The notes under the pieces were generated by a model. It ran no database searches and was not told where the DNA came from. It saw nothing but the letters and a program-made list of their open reading frames with translations. Shown here one piece after another: positions 7,085 through 15,992 of a DNA stretch of 15,992 nt. The stretch is from positions 1 through 15,992 of the forward strand of contig JALZVB010000202.1 of the NCBI GenBank assembly GCA_023300835.1, read 5' to 3'. The position numbers and the translations under genes were made by a program. Source of the stretch: Saprospiraceae bacterium (GTDB lineage Bacteria > Bacteroidota > Bacteroidia > Chitinophagales > Saprospiraceae). Position 1 is the stretch's first letter. Each line of letters starts with the position of its first letter.

Positions 7085-10000
7085 TTACTTCATTATGGAA
7101 ACGTTACCAGCTACCACATATTCTGTACCTCCAAAACATGTGGCCTTAAGGCAATAAGCATATACATCTGGTGCTAAGCTTTTTCCATTTAAAGTACCAT
7201 CCCATCCTTGGCCTTTGTCCAAGGTTCTATAAACTTCTTTACCCCATCTATCCAATACAAAGAATTCCATATCTTGAATAAACTTACTTCTTACAAATAG
7301 TACATCATTTACGTTGTCTCCATTAGGTGAAAAAGCACTTGGAATGAAGACGTCATCTTCATTACACTGAGGAGGCACAACTTCTATAAGTTGAGATGCA
7401 CTTGATTCACAGCCTGCAGGTGTTCTGCATACTAATGTATATGTTGTATTTTCTGTAGGTGTTACTTCGATATTATCTCCTGTTGCTTCCACCTCTACCC
7501 CATCTTCTAGGTAAGTCCAAATATAATCACATGTTGCATCTAAAGTACTACTAGCCAAGTCTAATGGACTTCCTAAGCAAACAGTAGGTTCATTTTCTTG
7601 ACCAGGGATTCCATTGTTAGATACTATCGCTACTGCTGGATTTTGAACATTAACAAACGTTGAATATGTTTCAGTTAAACCAGAGCTTATTTGGGTAATA
7701 ATAACAGTGAACTCCTTAGAGCTGTTAGCGCTAGCGGTAGGAACTTCAGTGTTTATTCCATCAACTATACATTCTGCTGGTCCCCATAGGTATGTATATT
7801 CCTCTTCGTTTCCTGAGAAATTAAGTGGAATTGTAAACGTTCCATCAGTACACTGATCTTCTATTTCACCTATAGACGTATTAGGTGGAAAAGATGGTCT
7901 TCTTATTATAAGTAATGAGTCTATGCCTTCGCAACCAAATTCGTTAATTATTTTAGCAAGTACCATAACAGTATCTTGTTCTGGCATATATGTAAATGGT
8001 ACACCTGAGCCTATAGTGTCTCTATTTAATAAACACCAAGTCACATCTTCATTATTACCACCTGTAATATCAGCATCAAGAATTGCAGTATCGTTAGTAT
8101 ATATCAAGGTATCCGTATCAATAGCGATAATAGGAACAGTTGGTACCATGATTGTCTCTGAGTAAGATACCGCTGGACATTGTTCACTTAAATCTGATAG
8201 TGTAACAGTGTACATTCCTGCTCCCGTAAAAACATGGCTAGTCGTGATACTGTCAGACAATGTCGTTCCATCACCAAAATCCCAAAAAGGAACGCCAGAG
8301 AATGTATTATTTGCATCAAAGTTAATTGTTAATGATCCGCAACTATCTGGTTCATAAGTAAAAGCTTGCAGCGGTTCATTAAGTTCAGGATTAAATTCTA
8401 TTGTGTCTGATCTCTCACAACCAAATTGATTGCTTGTACATAATATTAGTGAGAAAGGATCAGTTTCTCCATCCGCTATGCCTATTATAGGATTACTATC
8501 AGTATTTCCTGATATTACTTGATCTCCTTTCCATAGGTATGTAACGTTCTGTGTTGAGTCCAAGTTATTTACAGAATAAAATGTTGAGTCACCTGGACAA
8601 ATTGTAAAACCAACTGGTAATTCAAGTTGGATACTGAAATTTGTAAGATTTATTTGATCGCTACCAGAAGCACAATTCCCATCTGTAGTCCGCACATAGA
8701 TTACACCTTCAAAGCCTGGACCGAATTCAGTATCTAAGATTGGTCCAAGACCAATTATTTCATCAAAGTTTTCATCCGTAGACCATTCATAGCCAACACT
8801 TCCATCTGGATTTTCAATCTCTAGATTAAGCATATTACTACAATCTATAGAATCGATTAGATCAACGATTGTCGTAGGTATTGTTGTTATAACGCCTGAT
8901 GTTGATACCGTTCCTCCAGCTGCTGTAGATGTAGTAGTACCATTAGTATAATTGATGGTCATAGATACATCAATCAACTGACCTATAGGAAGTGTTACAA
9001 GTACTGGATTGCCGAAATATGTCTGACCATTAATAACCCAAGAAATTGACTCTACTGTAAGGCATCCTGGATCACCGTTATTGAAAAACTCATATACGAC
9101 CATATCATCAAGACATTCAACTATAGAAAAATCCCAAGACAGTTCGCTAATCGTTTCTTCTGGATCTAGCGTTGTTTCAAATTGAGCACTACAACCATTT
9201 GAATAATTCACTATGTAATTTATTACAACAGATTCTTGCAGAACTAATGTTATTGAAGTTCCAGTTCCAACCAATTGTCCATTTGAGAACCACTCACTAG
9301 ATGTAATACTCACACCTGGTGGCAATATTGTAACATCTTGTAATGTACCAGATGGTGCAGTAGGGTCTGTACAATCAAATGTCTTGATAACATCTAGCTC
9401 AGGTGTTGTACCTCCAATAAAGGTTTGAGTTTGGGTCACAGAACATCCATCAGCAAAATCAGCTATCAGATCAATTTTAACTTCTTGTCCCGGAAGTAAA
9501 TTTAATGAAACAGAGTTTGCCGTTGAAGTATTAACTGGCCCAACACCTAATATCTCGTAAGTCCAATTAAAACCAGTTGGATTACCTAAGAAACCACCTG
9601 ATAATCTTGGTGTAAAAGTTACTAAATCTCCATTGACAGGGAGACAAGCGACATTAAGGTTCGATATAATATCTAGATTAGGAAATACCTCTTCACTAAT
9701 ATTGAAACTTCTTGCAATCTGCCCTTGACAGTTACTTCCGTTTTCGACAATAAGTGAAAGATTTACATTCTCATTCTCAGCGAAAACTAACGTAATAGGA
9801 CTAGATGAAAATGTCATTCCATTTATTACCCACTGTTCAGTTAAGAAGTTAACAGATGTATTGTTAAACGTAACTGTAATATTATTGTTAGCACACATGA
9901 CGTTGTCTATTGTGTAGCTAGCTGAATTATTGTAGTCAGCGCTGAAAAAGACTTTGAAGTACTCTGATTCACAACCATTAGCATAAGCAACAACAAGTGA

Positions 10001-12442
10001 AACTTGTGTTCCAACATTAGATGGGATAATCGTAACCTCAGATTGGTTACTCTGTACACCATCAATAGTCCAGTTATAAGAAGTAACTAGAAATCCTGTA
10101 GCATTAGTAATATCAGTAAGCGTTACACTTACTGGTGTTTGATCACAATTATTTGTTTCTTGAATATTCAATATAGGAGAGGTAATACTTGTTCCTGTGT
10201 ATGTAAAACCAGTTGCTCCGTTTAATGAAATGCTACAACCGTTATCCAATATAACAGTAAGGTTTATAGTTTCGCTTACGCCTTGAGCAAGACTTAAGTC
10301 AAATGAACTACTAGTTGAATTTAAACCAGAGTTGGTCGTCCAACTATAGCTACTAATTGTCAATCCATTAGCTCCAGCTAAACTTGGCGTAAAGATTACT
10401 AAACCATCACCACAATCTGTGCCTTGAGCAGTAGGCGTAATGCTTAGTATAGGTAAAGCATTATTATTTGTATGTATAAAGTCAACTAAGCTTATTTGAC
10501 AACCATTATCATATGTTATGGTCAAATCAATCTGAACTTGTTCTCCTAAATCTAATTGTGTATTAACCTGTGAACTAGTAGAAGTTGTGCCATCGCTCAA
10601 TGTCCATTCGTAAGAAAGTACAGTTCCATTTATACCGTTGGTGTTTGTTATCTGTGGTGTAAAAATTACATCACTTGAATTATCACAGTTAATAGTATTA
10701 TCTACATTGACACCATTTATTATAGGAAGTAAATCTTGTGGATTTATCGTTCTAGTAATTTCTGAAAAACAACCCCCTGCAAACTCGTTAGACAGTGTTA
10801 CTTCAACTGAATTTGATGTAGTTTGAAATATTAGCGGTGATCCACTGAAAGATGTTGAGATCCCGTTATCTGTAACAACCCATGACGTAGAAAGAGGTGA
10901 AGTAGAAGCATCTGTAAGAATTAATTCAAACCCAGTTCCTAGACAAGTTCCTATTTGGGAATCAAATCTAGAGTTAGTGCCTCCTATATCATTTACATTT
11001 ATTGTTTTGGAGAATTGTGATATACAACCATTAGAACCAGTTACAGTAAGATCAACTGTCGCCTCATCACTAGAACCAAAACTCACAAGAATCGATTCTC
11101 CTTGAAAGGATTCTACTTGTCCATTTATTGTTACTACCCATGACCAATCTACTGCGCATGTCAATCCTGTAGGGTCTATAGATCTATCAGTCAGTCTTAC
11201 TATGTTTTCACCTGTATTACATGATTCCAACGTTGCATCAAAATCTACGCTAAGTGTATTAGTTGTTCCAACTGAAACTATAAAGTCTTCATGCACAGTG
11301 CAACTGTTAGACAACCTTGTTGCTTCTTTTCTTACCGTGTATTTCCCAGCGGTAGGATAGGTAAATGTTGGGTTAACTTCGTTTGAAGTAAATGCCGGAT
11401 CTTGGTTTGGGTAATCAAAATACCATGTATAGGTATCTGCACCAGTTGTTCTATTAACAAATGAGATAGTATTATCACCATCACAGTTATTATCAACTAT
11501 ATCACAATCGGTAATAATCGGAGTCCCGCATGCTGTTATATGTATTTCAAAATCTCTTCTGACTGTAGACAAAAGAACACCATTTCTGTATTCGTCTACA
11601 CATACCCCTATAAGATAAACACCTATTTCTGATGGTGTACCACATAACAGGCCTGTTGCTGGGTCAATCGTTAATGGTTGACTGCCACCAAACATGTTCA
11701 TAGTAGAAAAATTCCCTGCATAATCAACTGTAAAATATGGAGGATTAGTAGGTGGGTTTGGTGTAGGATTATCAATAGTACTTCCTGTTGACGGTGTACA
11801 TAAACGATAAACTAATTCATCCCCATCATTATCCATAGCACTATGATCAAATGTAAATTTATCATTTACACAAGTATATATTTCTGGCCAATCATTAAAT
11901 GTTGGTTGCGTATTACATTCTCTAAGCGCATCTGCAGATACATGTGAATAATATGTAGCTCCAGTTTCTAAGGGATCATTAATATTGGTAAGAATTGAGT
12001 TACGACAGCATCTCTGATATGTAAGGATATAACCTTGTTTATTCCAGGGTAATTCTACAATTGCTTTGTAAATAGCTTCCGAAACACATACCCCGTCTCC
12101 AGGTTCCATAAACTTACAATCATCCAACAATCCGTTATGTAAAGTCCTTTGTGATACCAATTCAAGAAAAGATCTACCTCTATCGTCACCTAGTCCAATC
12201 TGAAGTGCTCCTAAACTTCCAAATATGCCCAATATTCCTGGGTCATCGAATTGCGCATCTGCTGCTCCATTGGCACAATCCCTTCTTACAACTAAAGTTA
12301 CCTCGTACATACTATTTCCGAGACACTTATAAGTTAGCTCTCCACCAGCAATGTGGGTCGCACTTGCAATGGTTGAACCAAGTATAGAAATAAGACAGAT
12401 TAATATTGTCTTGAATAATATGTTTTTTAACAAACTTGACAT
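7085..12442 (-). CDS. Giant surface adhesin with tandem Ig-like/PKD repeats and T9SS type B sorting domain
   Basis: This 1785-residue secreted protein is probably displayed on the cell surface for adhesion or gliding, comparable in plan to SprB of Flavobacterium johnsoniae but smaller. It has a signal peptide (about 1-28), then a cysteine-rich N-terminal region starting THIAGGELTY (to about 305), a module common at the front of such proteins in this phylum. A PKD-like domain spans about 325-395. About nine repeats of roughly 87 residues cover about 405-1195, and a canonical PKD domain (FWDFGDGTT at 1386-1394) lies near 1355-1435. Further Ig-like segments follow. The C-terminal domain (about 1697-1785) reads FIPSAFSPNGDNVND, then LDRWGKEVYR and GWDGTLNGK. 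This is the gliding-motility-associated type B signal, which in known cases needs a PorP/SprF protein, and one is encoded two genes upstream. The ATG start gives a good signal peptide. The exact ligand is unknown. Confidence 0.93.
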   Translation of the reverse strand: MSSLLKNILFKTILICLISILGSTIASATHIAGGELTYKCLGNSMYEVTLVVRRDCANGAADAQFDDPGILGIFGSLGALQIGLGDDRGRSFLELVSQRTLHNGLLDDCKFMEPGDGVCVSEAIYKAIVELPWNKQGYILTYQRCCRNSILTNINDPLETGATYYSHVSADALRECNTQPTFNDWPEIYTCVNDKFTFDHSAMDNDGDELVYRLCTPSTGSTIDNPTPNPPTNPPYFTVDYAGNFSTMNMFGGSQPLTIDPATGLLCGTPSEIGVYLIGVCVDEYRNGVLLSTVRRDFEIHITACGTPIITDCDIVDNNCDGDNTISFVNRTTGADTYTWYFDYPNQDPAFTSNEVNPTFTYPTAGKYTVRKEATRLSNSCTVHEDFIVSVGTTNTLSVDFDATLESCNTGENIVRLTDRSIDPTGLTCAVDWSWVVTINGQVESFQGESILVSFGSSDEATVDLTVTGSNGCISQFSKTINVNDIGGTNSRFDSQIGTCLGTGFELILTDASTSPLSTSWVVTDNGISTSFSGSPLIFQTTSNSVEVTLSNEFAGGCFSEITRTINPQDLLPIINGVNVDNTINCDNSSDVIFTPQITNTNGINGTVLSYEWTLSDGTTSTSSQVNTQLDLGEQVQIDLTITYDNGCQISLVDFIHTNNNALPILSITPTAQGTDCGDGLVIFTPSLAGANGLTISSYSWTTNSGLNSTSSSFDLSLAQGVSETINLTVILDNGCSISLNGATGFTYTGTSITSPILNIQETNNCDQTPVSVTLTDITNATGFLVTSYNWTIDGVQSNQSEVTIIPSNVGTQVSLVVAYANGCESEYFKVFFSADYNNSASYTIDNVMCANNNITVTFNNTSVNFLTEQWVINGMTFSSSPITLVFAENENVNLSLIVENGSNCQGQIARSFNISEEVFPNLDIISNLNVACLPVNGDLVTFTPRLSGGFLGNPTGFNWTYEILGVGPVNTSTANSVSLNLLPGQEVKIDLIADFADGCSVTQTQTFIGGTTPELDVIKTFDCTDPTAPSGTLQDVTILPPGVSITSSEWFSNGQLVGTGTSITLVLQESVVINYIVNYSNGCSAQFETTLDPEETISELSWDFSIVECLDDMVVYEFFNNGDPGCLTVESISWVINGQTYFGNPVLVTLPIGQLIDVSMTINYTNGTTTSTAAGGTVSTSGVITTIPTTIVDLIDSIDCSNMLNLEIENPDGSVGYEWSTDENFDEIIGLGPILDTEFGPGFEGVIYVRTTDGNCASGSDQINLTNFSIQLELPVGFTICPGDSTFYSVNNLDSTQNVTYLWKGDQVISGNTDSNPIIGIADGETDPFSLILCTSNQFGCERSDTIEFNPELNEPLQAFTYEPDSCGSLTINFDANNTFSGVPFWDFGDGTTLSDSITTSHVFTGAGMYTVTLSDLSEQCPAVSYSETIMVPTVPIIAIDTDTLIYTNDTAILDADITGGNNEDVTWCLLNRDTIGSGVPFTYMPEQDTVMVLAKIINEFGCEGIDSLLIIRRPSFPPNTSIGEIEDQCTDGTFTIPLNFSGNEEEYTYLWGPAECIVDGINTEVPTASANSSKEFTVIITQISSGLTETYSTFVNVQNPAVAIVSNNGIPGQENEPTVCLGSPLDLASSTLDATCDYIWTYLEDGVEVEATGDNIEVTPTENTTYTLVCRTPAGCESSASQLIEVVPPQCNEDDVFIPSAFSPNGDNVNDVLFVRSKFIQDMEFFVLDRWGKEVYRTLDKGQGWDGTLNGKSLAPDVYAYCLKATCFGGTEYVVAGNVSIMK
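8936..11221 (-). repeat. About nine tandem two-cysteine Ig-like repeats in the adhesin
   Basis: Within the adhesin, a motif like xNGC recurs near residues 472, 557, 647, 735, 823, 904, 999 and 1083, with a cysteine-less version (TNGT) near 1167. Spacings are 81-95 residues. Each unit also has a cysteine near its start (408, 500, 586, 677, 766, 850, 933, 1024, 1110) and a central W in a SYxWT-like strand, so each probably folds as a beta-sandwich with one internal disulfide. The units have diverged at DNA level. Confidence 0.75.
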
Positions 12443-12489
12443 GATGCTAATATTTAACCTACGTTATGAAATTGGTTAATGGGTTATAA

Positions 12490-14931
12490 TTATTTATTTA
12501 ATAATCTAACTCTCACAACTTCAGATTTTCTTTGCCTAGAAGCTTCTAAACTATAAATGGATAATCTCTCATTCTCATAGGAATCTGAAATTCCTGTAGG
12601 TGCAACTTCTTCTCCATAAGAAAGCTCCACTATCTGTAATTTTCCTGATTCGATAAATGGATTAAGTGCTCCACCTCCGAACTGTTTCAATTCATTCTTT
12701 ATTGTCCAGATTCTTCTCTGGCCAAGTGCAAGGTTATATTTCTTATTTGCTCGCGGACTAGCAAATCCCTTAAGGGATAATTCAATTTGTTCTCCAGCTA
12801 CTAATCTATCTAGAAGCCTGTCTATGAATAATTGTAATCTCTCAAAACCATCACGAACTTCATCTTCAAAAAATCCCTCTAGATTACTAGCTTCTACGTC
12901 TTTCATATCACCAGAAATCGCCTTAGTATATCTGTTCTTAAATTCTTGTTTCCTAGAATAGTAAGGGTGATATGTTTCTGAATATGAATTTTCTGAAAAC
13001 AAACTCTTTGATCTGGAATTAGGTTTATCATTATCAAAATATACGATCACTGGTAAGTATTCATTTAAGTCAAATGTATCTTTCTCGAAATAGATTCTCT
13101 GAATGATTTTTCCATCATTAAAATCAGTAGCAATAAACTCTAACTCTTGAGCTAAATAGCCAGTTTTGGTAGTTACAAGTTTATATTTTCTACCAGTTAT
13201 AACATCAAATAGAAATTTATTGTTTTCGTTAAGTTCTATAACCTGAGGCTCAGATTCAGGGTTAGTAACATCATATAATGTTACACTAGCGCCACCTAAA
13301 GCTGCCATGTTCTGTCTATCAAACGTATAAACTTCTAAAATGGCTTCTTGAGGAGTTAAGTATATTTTCTTTGTTATTGGCGTTAATTTATTACAATTTT
13401 TAGTACTCAGACTTGTTGTGTCTGAATCATAACCATTTCTATCTGTAATTATTTGATATTCCCTATTACACCTGAGATCAAAATTGTGATCATTTGATAA
13501 TGAATTTAAATTATCAAATAACAATACACCGGTAATCAGATCATAAACTCTAATCCTAGATCCATTAAGTCCTGTCTCATTTGTAATATCAAATACAAGC
13601 GCTTCTAAAGGTATCGTAACTTCCTCTATGTCAGCCTTGTATATATCGTAACAACAAGCTTCAAAACTTTCTTCAAGATATAGTGAACCTGTTCTATTAG
13701 ACGACAAAAACCCTTTAGTACCTTCGTCATCTAGTAAATAGTAGATGTCATTGAAACTACTATTGGTTGATGCCAACATATTTTCAGGTTCTGAATAACT
13801 GTTATCAACTTTGTAAGAAGAATAAACATCAAAACCACCTAGTCCCATATAACCCTCAGAACTGAAGTATAAAGTATTTGAATTACTATGAAAAAATGGT
13901 GTTACTTCGTCTTCCAAAGTATTAATAGAGCTTAAGTTCTCAGGTTGTGAGTAATTATCTCCATTTATTTCTGAAATCCAAATATCTAAGTCTCCTTTGC
14001 CTCCCTCTCTGTTAGAAACAAAGTATAGAAACTCTTGACCAGAAGAAAACTCATAGCCAATATTGGGCTGTGTATTTGTACTTGTAGGATTATTTATTGT
14101 TTGTGGGAGTTTAATCGGATTGATATAGTTTCCAGCTTCTGTTCTTTTCTTGTAGTATATGTCACATCTAATGTCTCTATTATTAGCATATTCACACAAT
14201 GTGTAGTACATTTTTGACATATCCTTACTAAAGGCAGTATGTGCTTCGTGCACTGCTATTTCATCATCTTTTCCCTTTGATTCAACATTGTTTTGAGTAT
14301 TTGGTGATTGCTCATCTGTTAATATTTGAGAATATAATCGACCTTCTAGATATTCATCATCTTCTGTAAATCTCAATGATGAGTAGTAAAACTTATCTTC
14401 TACAAGTACCGCCCCAAAATCAGAATACGGAGAGTTTATATCATCGCCTAATCTTTCTATAGCGGTTCCAGGAATGGGATCATTTAGTTTCTCTTTAGCC
14501 CAGTCTATCGCATCAATTTCCATTCTAGACTTGGTAACGTAATAATCGTTTTCACCATCGTTTTCGGATATGTATAACTCGTAATTACGTCTAGCTTCGT
14601 CATATTTCCCTAAATATTGCTGGGCAGAAGCGAGATGATAAACAGCTAAAGGGTACTTTTTTTCAGAATCATTTTCCGTTAAATAAGCATATTGTGTTTC
14701 TGCAGTGTTATATGCATCAAAATTAGCTGCTGCTTCAGCATAGTTGTTGACTATTTCTAATTGTGTTGTATCAAACTCTAAGGCACTCTTGTACCAGTTC
14801 ATAGCATTGTAGTAATCCTTTGACTCTAGAGCTTCTTGTGCAGAACTCATAAAAGACTTTAGTGTTTGACCACTCAAGTCTGTATTTGAGAACCAAAGAA
14901 TACAAATCCCTATATATATTTTAAGCTTCAT
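12490..14931 (-). CDS. PorE-like OmpA-family protein (TPR, beta-propeller, CRD, OmpA)
   Basis: This is a periplasmic or outer-membrane-associated protein expected to bind peptidoglycan and support the type IX machinery. The 813-residue product has a signal peptide (about 1-21), TPR-like helices (about 25-130, with YYNAMNWYKSALEFD), a beta-propeller of PD40/WD40-like blades (about 165-440, with blade motifs such as FLYFVSNREGGKGDLDIW and LYFSSEGYMGLGGFDVY), two carboxypeptidase-regulatory-like folds (about 441-525 and 528-615), and an OmpA-like C-terminal domain (about 625-813, IVYFDND then GFASPRANKKYNLALGQRR). This order matches PorE of Porphyromonas gingivalis. The OmpA loop reads GFAS where classical members read GHTD, so the usual peptidoglycan-contacting Asp is absent, but the later Arg (QRR) is kept. 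It starts 21 bp after the PorP/SprF gene and ends 47 bp before the adhesin, so the three form one operon. It may be a cassette-specific paralogue rather than the core PorE. Confidence 0.85.
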   Translation of the reverse strand: MKLKIYIGICILWFSNTDLSGQTLKSFMSSAQEALESKDYYNAMNWYKSALEFDTTQLEIVNNYAEAAANFDAYNTAETQYAYLTENDSEKKYPLAVYHLASAQQYLGKYDEARRNYELYISENDGENDYYVTKSRMEIDAIDWAKEKLNDPIPGTAIERLGDDINSPYSDFGAVLVEDKFYYSSLRFTEDDEYLEGRLYSQILTDEQSPNTQNNVESKGKDDEIAVHEAHTAFSKDMSKMYYTLCEYANNRDIRCDIYYKKRTEAGNYINPIKLPQTINNPTSTNTQPNIGYEFSSGQEFLYFVSNREGGKGDLDIWISEINGDNYSQPENLSSINTLEDEVTPFFHSNSNTLYFSSEGYMGLGGFDVYSSYKVDNSYSEPENMLASTNSSFNDIYYLLDDEGTKGFLSSNRTGSLYLEESFEACCYDIYKADIEEVTIPLEALVFDITNETGLNGSRIRVYDLITGVLLFDNLNSLSNDHNFDLRCNREYQIITDRNGYDSDTTSLSTKNCNKLTPITKKIYLTPQEAILEVYTFDRQNMAALGGASVTLYDVTNPESEPQVIELNENNKFLFDVITGRKYKLVTTKTGYLAQELEFIATDFNDGKIIQRIYFEKDTFDLNEYLPVIVYFDNDKPNSRSKSLFSENSYSETYHPYYSRKQEFKNRYTKAISGDMKDVEASNLEGFFEDEVRDGFERLQLFIDRLLDRLVAGEQIELSLKGFASPRANKKYNLALGQRRIWTIKNELKQFGGGALNPFIESGKLQIVELSYGEEVAPTGISDSYENERLSIYSLEASRQRKSEVVRVRLLNK

Positions 14932-14952
14932 TGATTTTGAGATTGTAGCTTT

Positions 14953-15992
14953 TTAAAAAATTGGACAAGTCTTAAAACGACTCATTGGCTTAGGATGCTT
15001 AATAATATACCTAAAATGCGCTTCAGGACCTCCACCGCCATGAACATCATTGAAATCTAATAGGTATATATCATAGCTCAACGCAATGAAAATATTATTG
15101 TATTCTAAACCTATCTTAGGAAATAAAGCTTGTCTTGTTCTATAACCCAAGCCTAATCTAAGTTTAGCCTCTTTGCCTCTTTGTTCGTTTAAATAGATGT
15201 TTACATAACCCCCAAATACAAGTTCATCGTATTCTGACTGTCTTTGATACAATGCATCTAATTGAATATCTAGCTTGTCACTGATTTGTCTTTGGTATAT
15301 ACCATAGAATGCAAGTCTAATTGGTAATGTTTGATCCTCAGTACTTATAAATCTTGCTTTAGGCGAAGTAAGGTGAAATCCACCGACTCCTAGATCTAAC
15401 TTAGTTCTAGAACTCTTTTGCCATCTGTAGTTAATCCCTAGACTCGTTTCTAGAAAATTGAATTTCTCAAATTCTACGGCTTCATTTGATCCCCTCGTAG
15501 GATCTACAACAAATCTGTTTGGATCCCAAAAATTGTCCCATGTCAAATCAGCTTCATTAAATCCTCTTTGAGAATACCCCACTAGCGCACCTATTGTTAG
15601 AATATTCTTTTTGTTTAATATTCTATTATAAGAACCTGCTAAGTTTATGTTAGTTAATCTAATGTTAGAATCTCCTTGCCTATCGTAATTAAGGAAGATA
15701 CCGGCACCAAAGAATCCTTTAGTACTCTTTCTAGGATAAATCTTTCTATCATATCCAATACTAGCACTAAACCATGGAACTCTTACATTCCTCCACTGAT
15801 CTCTTACAGATGCAGTTATCCTCTCGTCACCATTAAATATTCCTGTTAGAGCTGGATTTATAACTAACGGTGCATTATAGAATTGACTATAGTGAAAATC
15901 TTGCGCTGATATTGTACAAGAAACTCCTGCAAGTAATATGAATACTAAAGGAAATAATACGTTTTTAATCAAAGCTTTTAAATTAGATCGGA
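14953..15992 (-). CDS. PorP/SprF-family type IX secretion outer-membrane protein, 5' end outside the window
   Basis: This is a predicted outer-membrane beta-barrel of the PorP/SprF family, which supports secretion or surface attachment of T9SS cargo. SprF is needed for SprB display in Flavobacterium johnsoniae. Visible features are the signal-peptide core (VLFPLVFILLAGVSC) ending before QDFHYSQFYNAP, the family signature LVINPALTG, many alternating barrel strands, and the characteristic end GGGPEAHFRYIIKH followed by CPIF. The only start in view is a TTG at 15970-15972. The frame is open from there to the window edge with no ATG, so the true start probably lies a few codons beyond the edge, and I give the gene as partial. 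It is the first visible gene of the adhesin operon. Confidence 0.93.
   Translation of the reverse strand, partial: RSNLKALIKNVLFPLVFILLAGVSCTISAQDFHYSQFYNAPLVINPALTGIFNGDERITASVRDQWRNVRVPWFSASIGYDRKIYPRKSTKGFFGAGIFLNYDRQGDSNIRLTNINLAGSYNRILNKKNILTIGALVGYSQRGFNEADLTWDNFWDPNRFVVDPTRGSNEAVEFEKFNFLETSLGINYRWQKSSRTKLDLGVGGFHLTSPKARFISTEDQTLPIRLAFYGIYQRQISDKLDIQLDALYQRQSEYDELVFGGYVNIYLNEQRGKEAKLRLGLGYRTRQALFPKIGLEYNNIFIALSYDIYLLDFNDVHGGGGPEAHFRYIIKHPKPMSRFKTCPIF

Noticed and set aside
7923..8165. Plus-strand open frame opposite the adhesin (similar ones at 10638-10826 and 12151-12387)
   Set aside because: These are shadows of the long adhesin frame, with no supporting start region or homology.
8936..11221. 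Possibility that the regular repeats form a CRISPR or other DNA-level array
   Set aside because: The periodicity is at protein level only. The DNA units are diverged and in frame with the adhesin. No CRISPR array, IS transposase or integrase was seen anywhere in the window.

Overview
The window is AT-rich bacterial DNA from a member of the Bacteroidota, most likely a gliding or surface-associated type. The evidence is a giant adhesin with a type B C-terminal sorting domain for type IX secretion (T9SS), a PorP/SprF-family protein, a sigma factor/FecR/TonB-receptor module of the Bacteroidota kind, and two promoters whose -7 boxes fit the phylum's TAnnTTTG consensus. The genus cannot be named from the sequence alone.

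Left part (1-3406, read leftward): an ECF sigma factor, a FecR-type anti-sigma factor and a TonB-dependent receptor with an N-terminal STN signalling domain. This is a cell-surface signalling trio in which substrate binding at the receptor is relayed through FecR to release the sigma factor. The receptor stops after 534 codons, inside its beta-barrel. The last ~155 bp of the window on that side differ in composition, so the receptor is probably broken by a rearrangement or an assembly join.

Middle (3494-7062): a secreted lipoprotein of unknown function, diverging from the sigma factor; a histidine tRNA with its own promoter and a strong terminator; a ~570-bp stretch with no convincing gene that holds a long imperfect palindrome; then the leftward housekeeping genes trxB (thioredoxin reductase, with promoter and terminator) and aroK (shikimate kinase), and the rightward yajC (Sec translocon accessory protein). 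A strong two-way terminator separates yajC from the next operon.

Right part (7085 to the edge, read leftward): a three-gene T9SS cassette. In transcription order it holds a PorP/SprF-like outer-membrane protein (5' end cut by the window), an 813-residue PorE-like protein (TPR, beta-propeller, carboxypeptidase-regulatory folds, OmpA-like domain), and a 1785-residue adhesin with about nine ~87-residue two-cysteine repeats, a canonical PKD domain and a type B sorting domain. The likely logic is that the PorP/SprF-like protein supports export or surface docking of the adhesin, while the PorE-like protein links the machinery to peptidoglycan.

Most of the window is recognisable biology. The items most worth a second look are the palindromic intergenic element, the broken receptor and its join, and the cysteine-paired repeat architecture of the adhesin.
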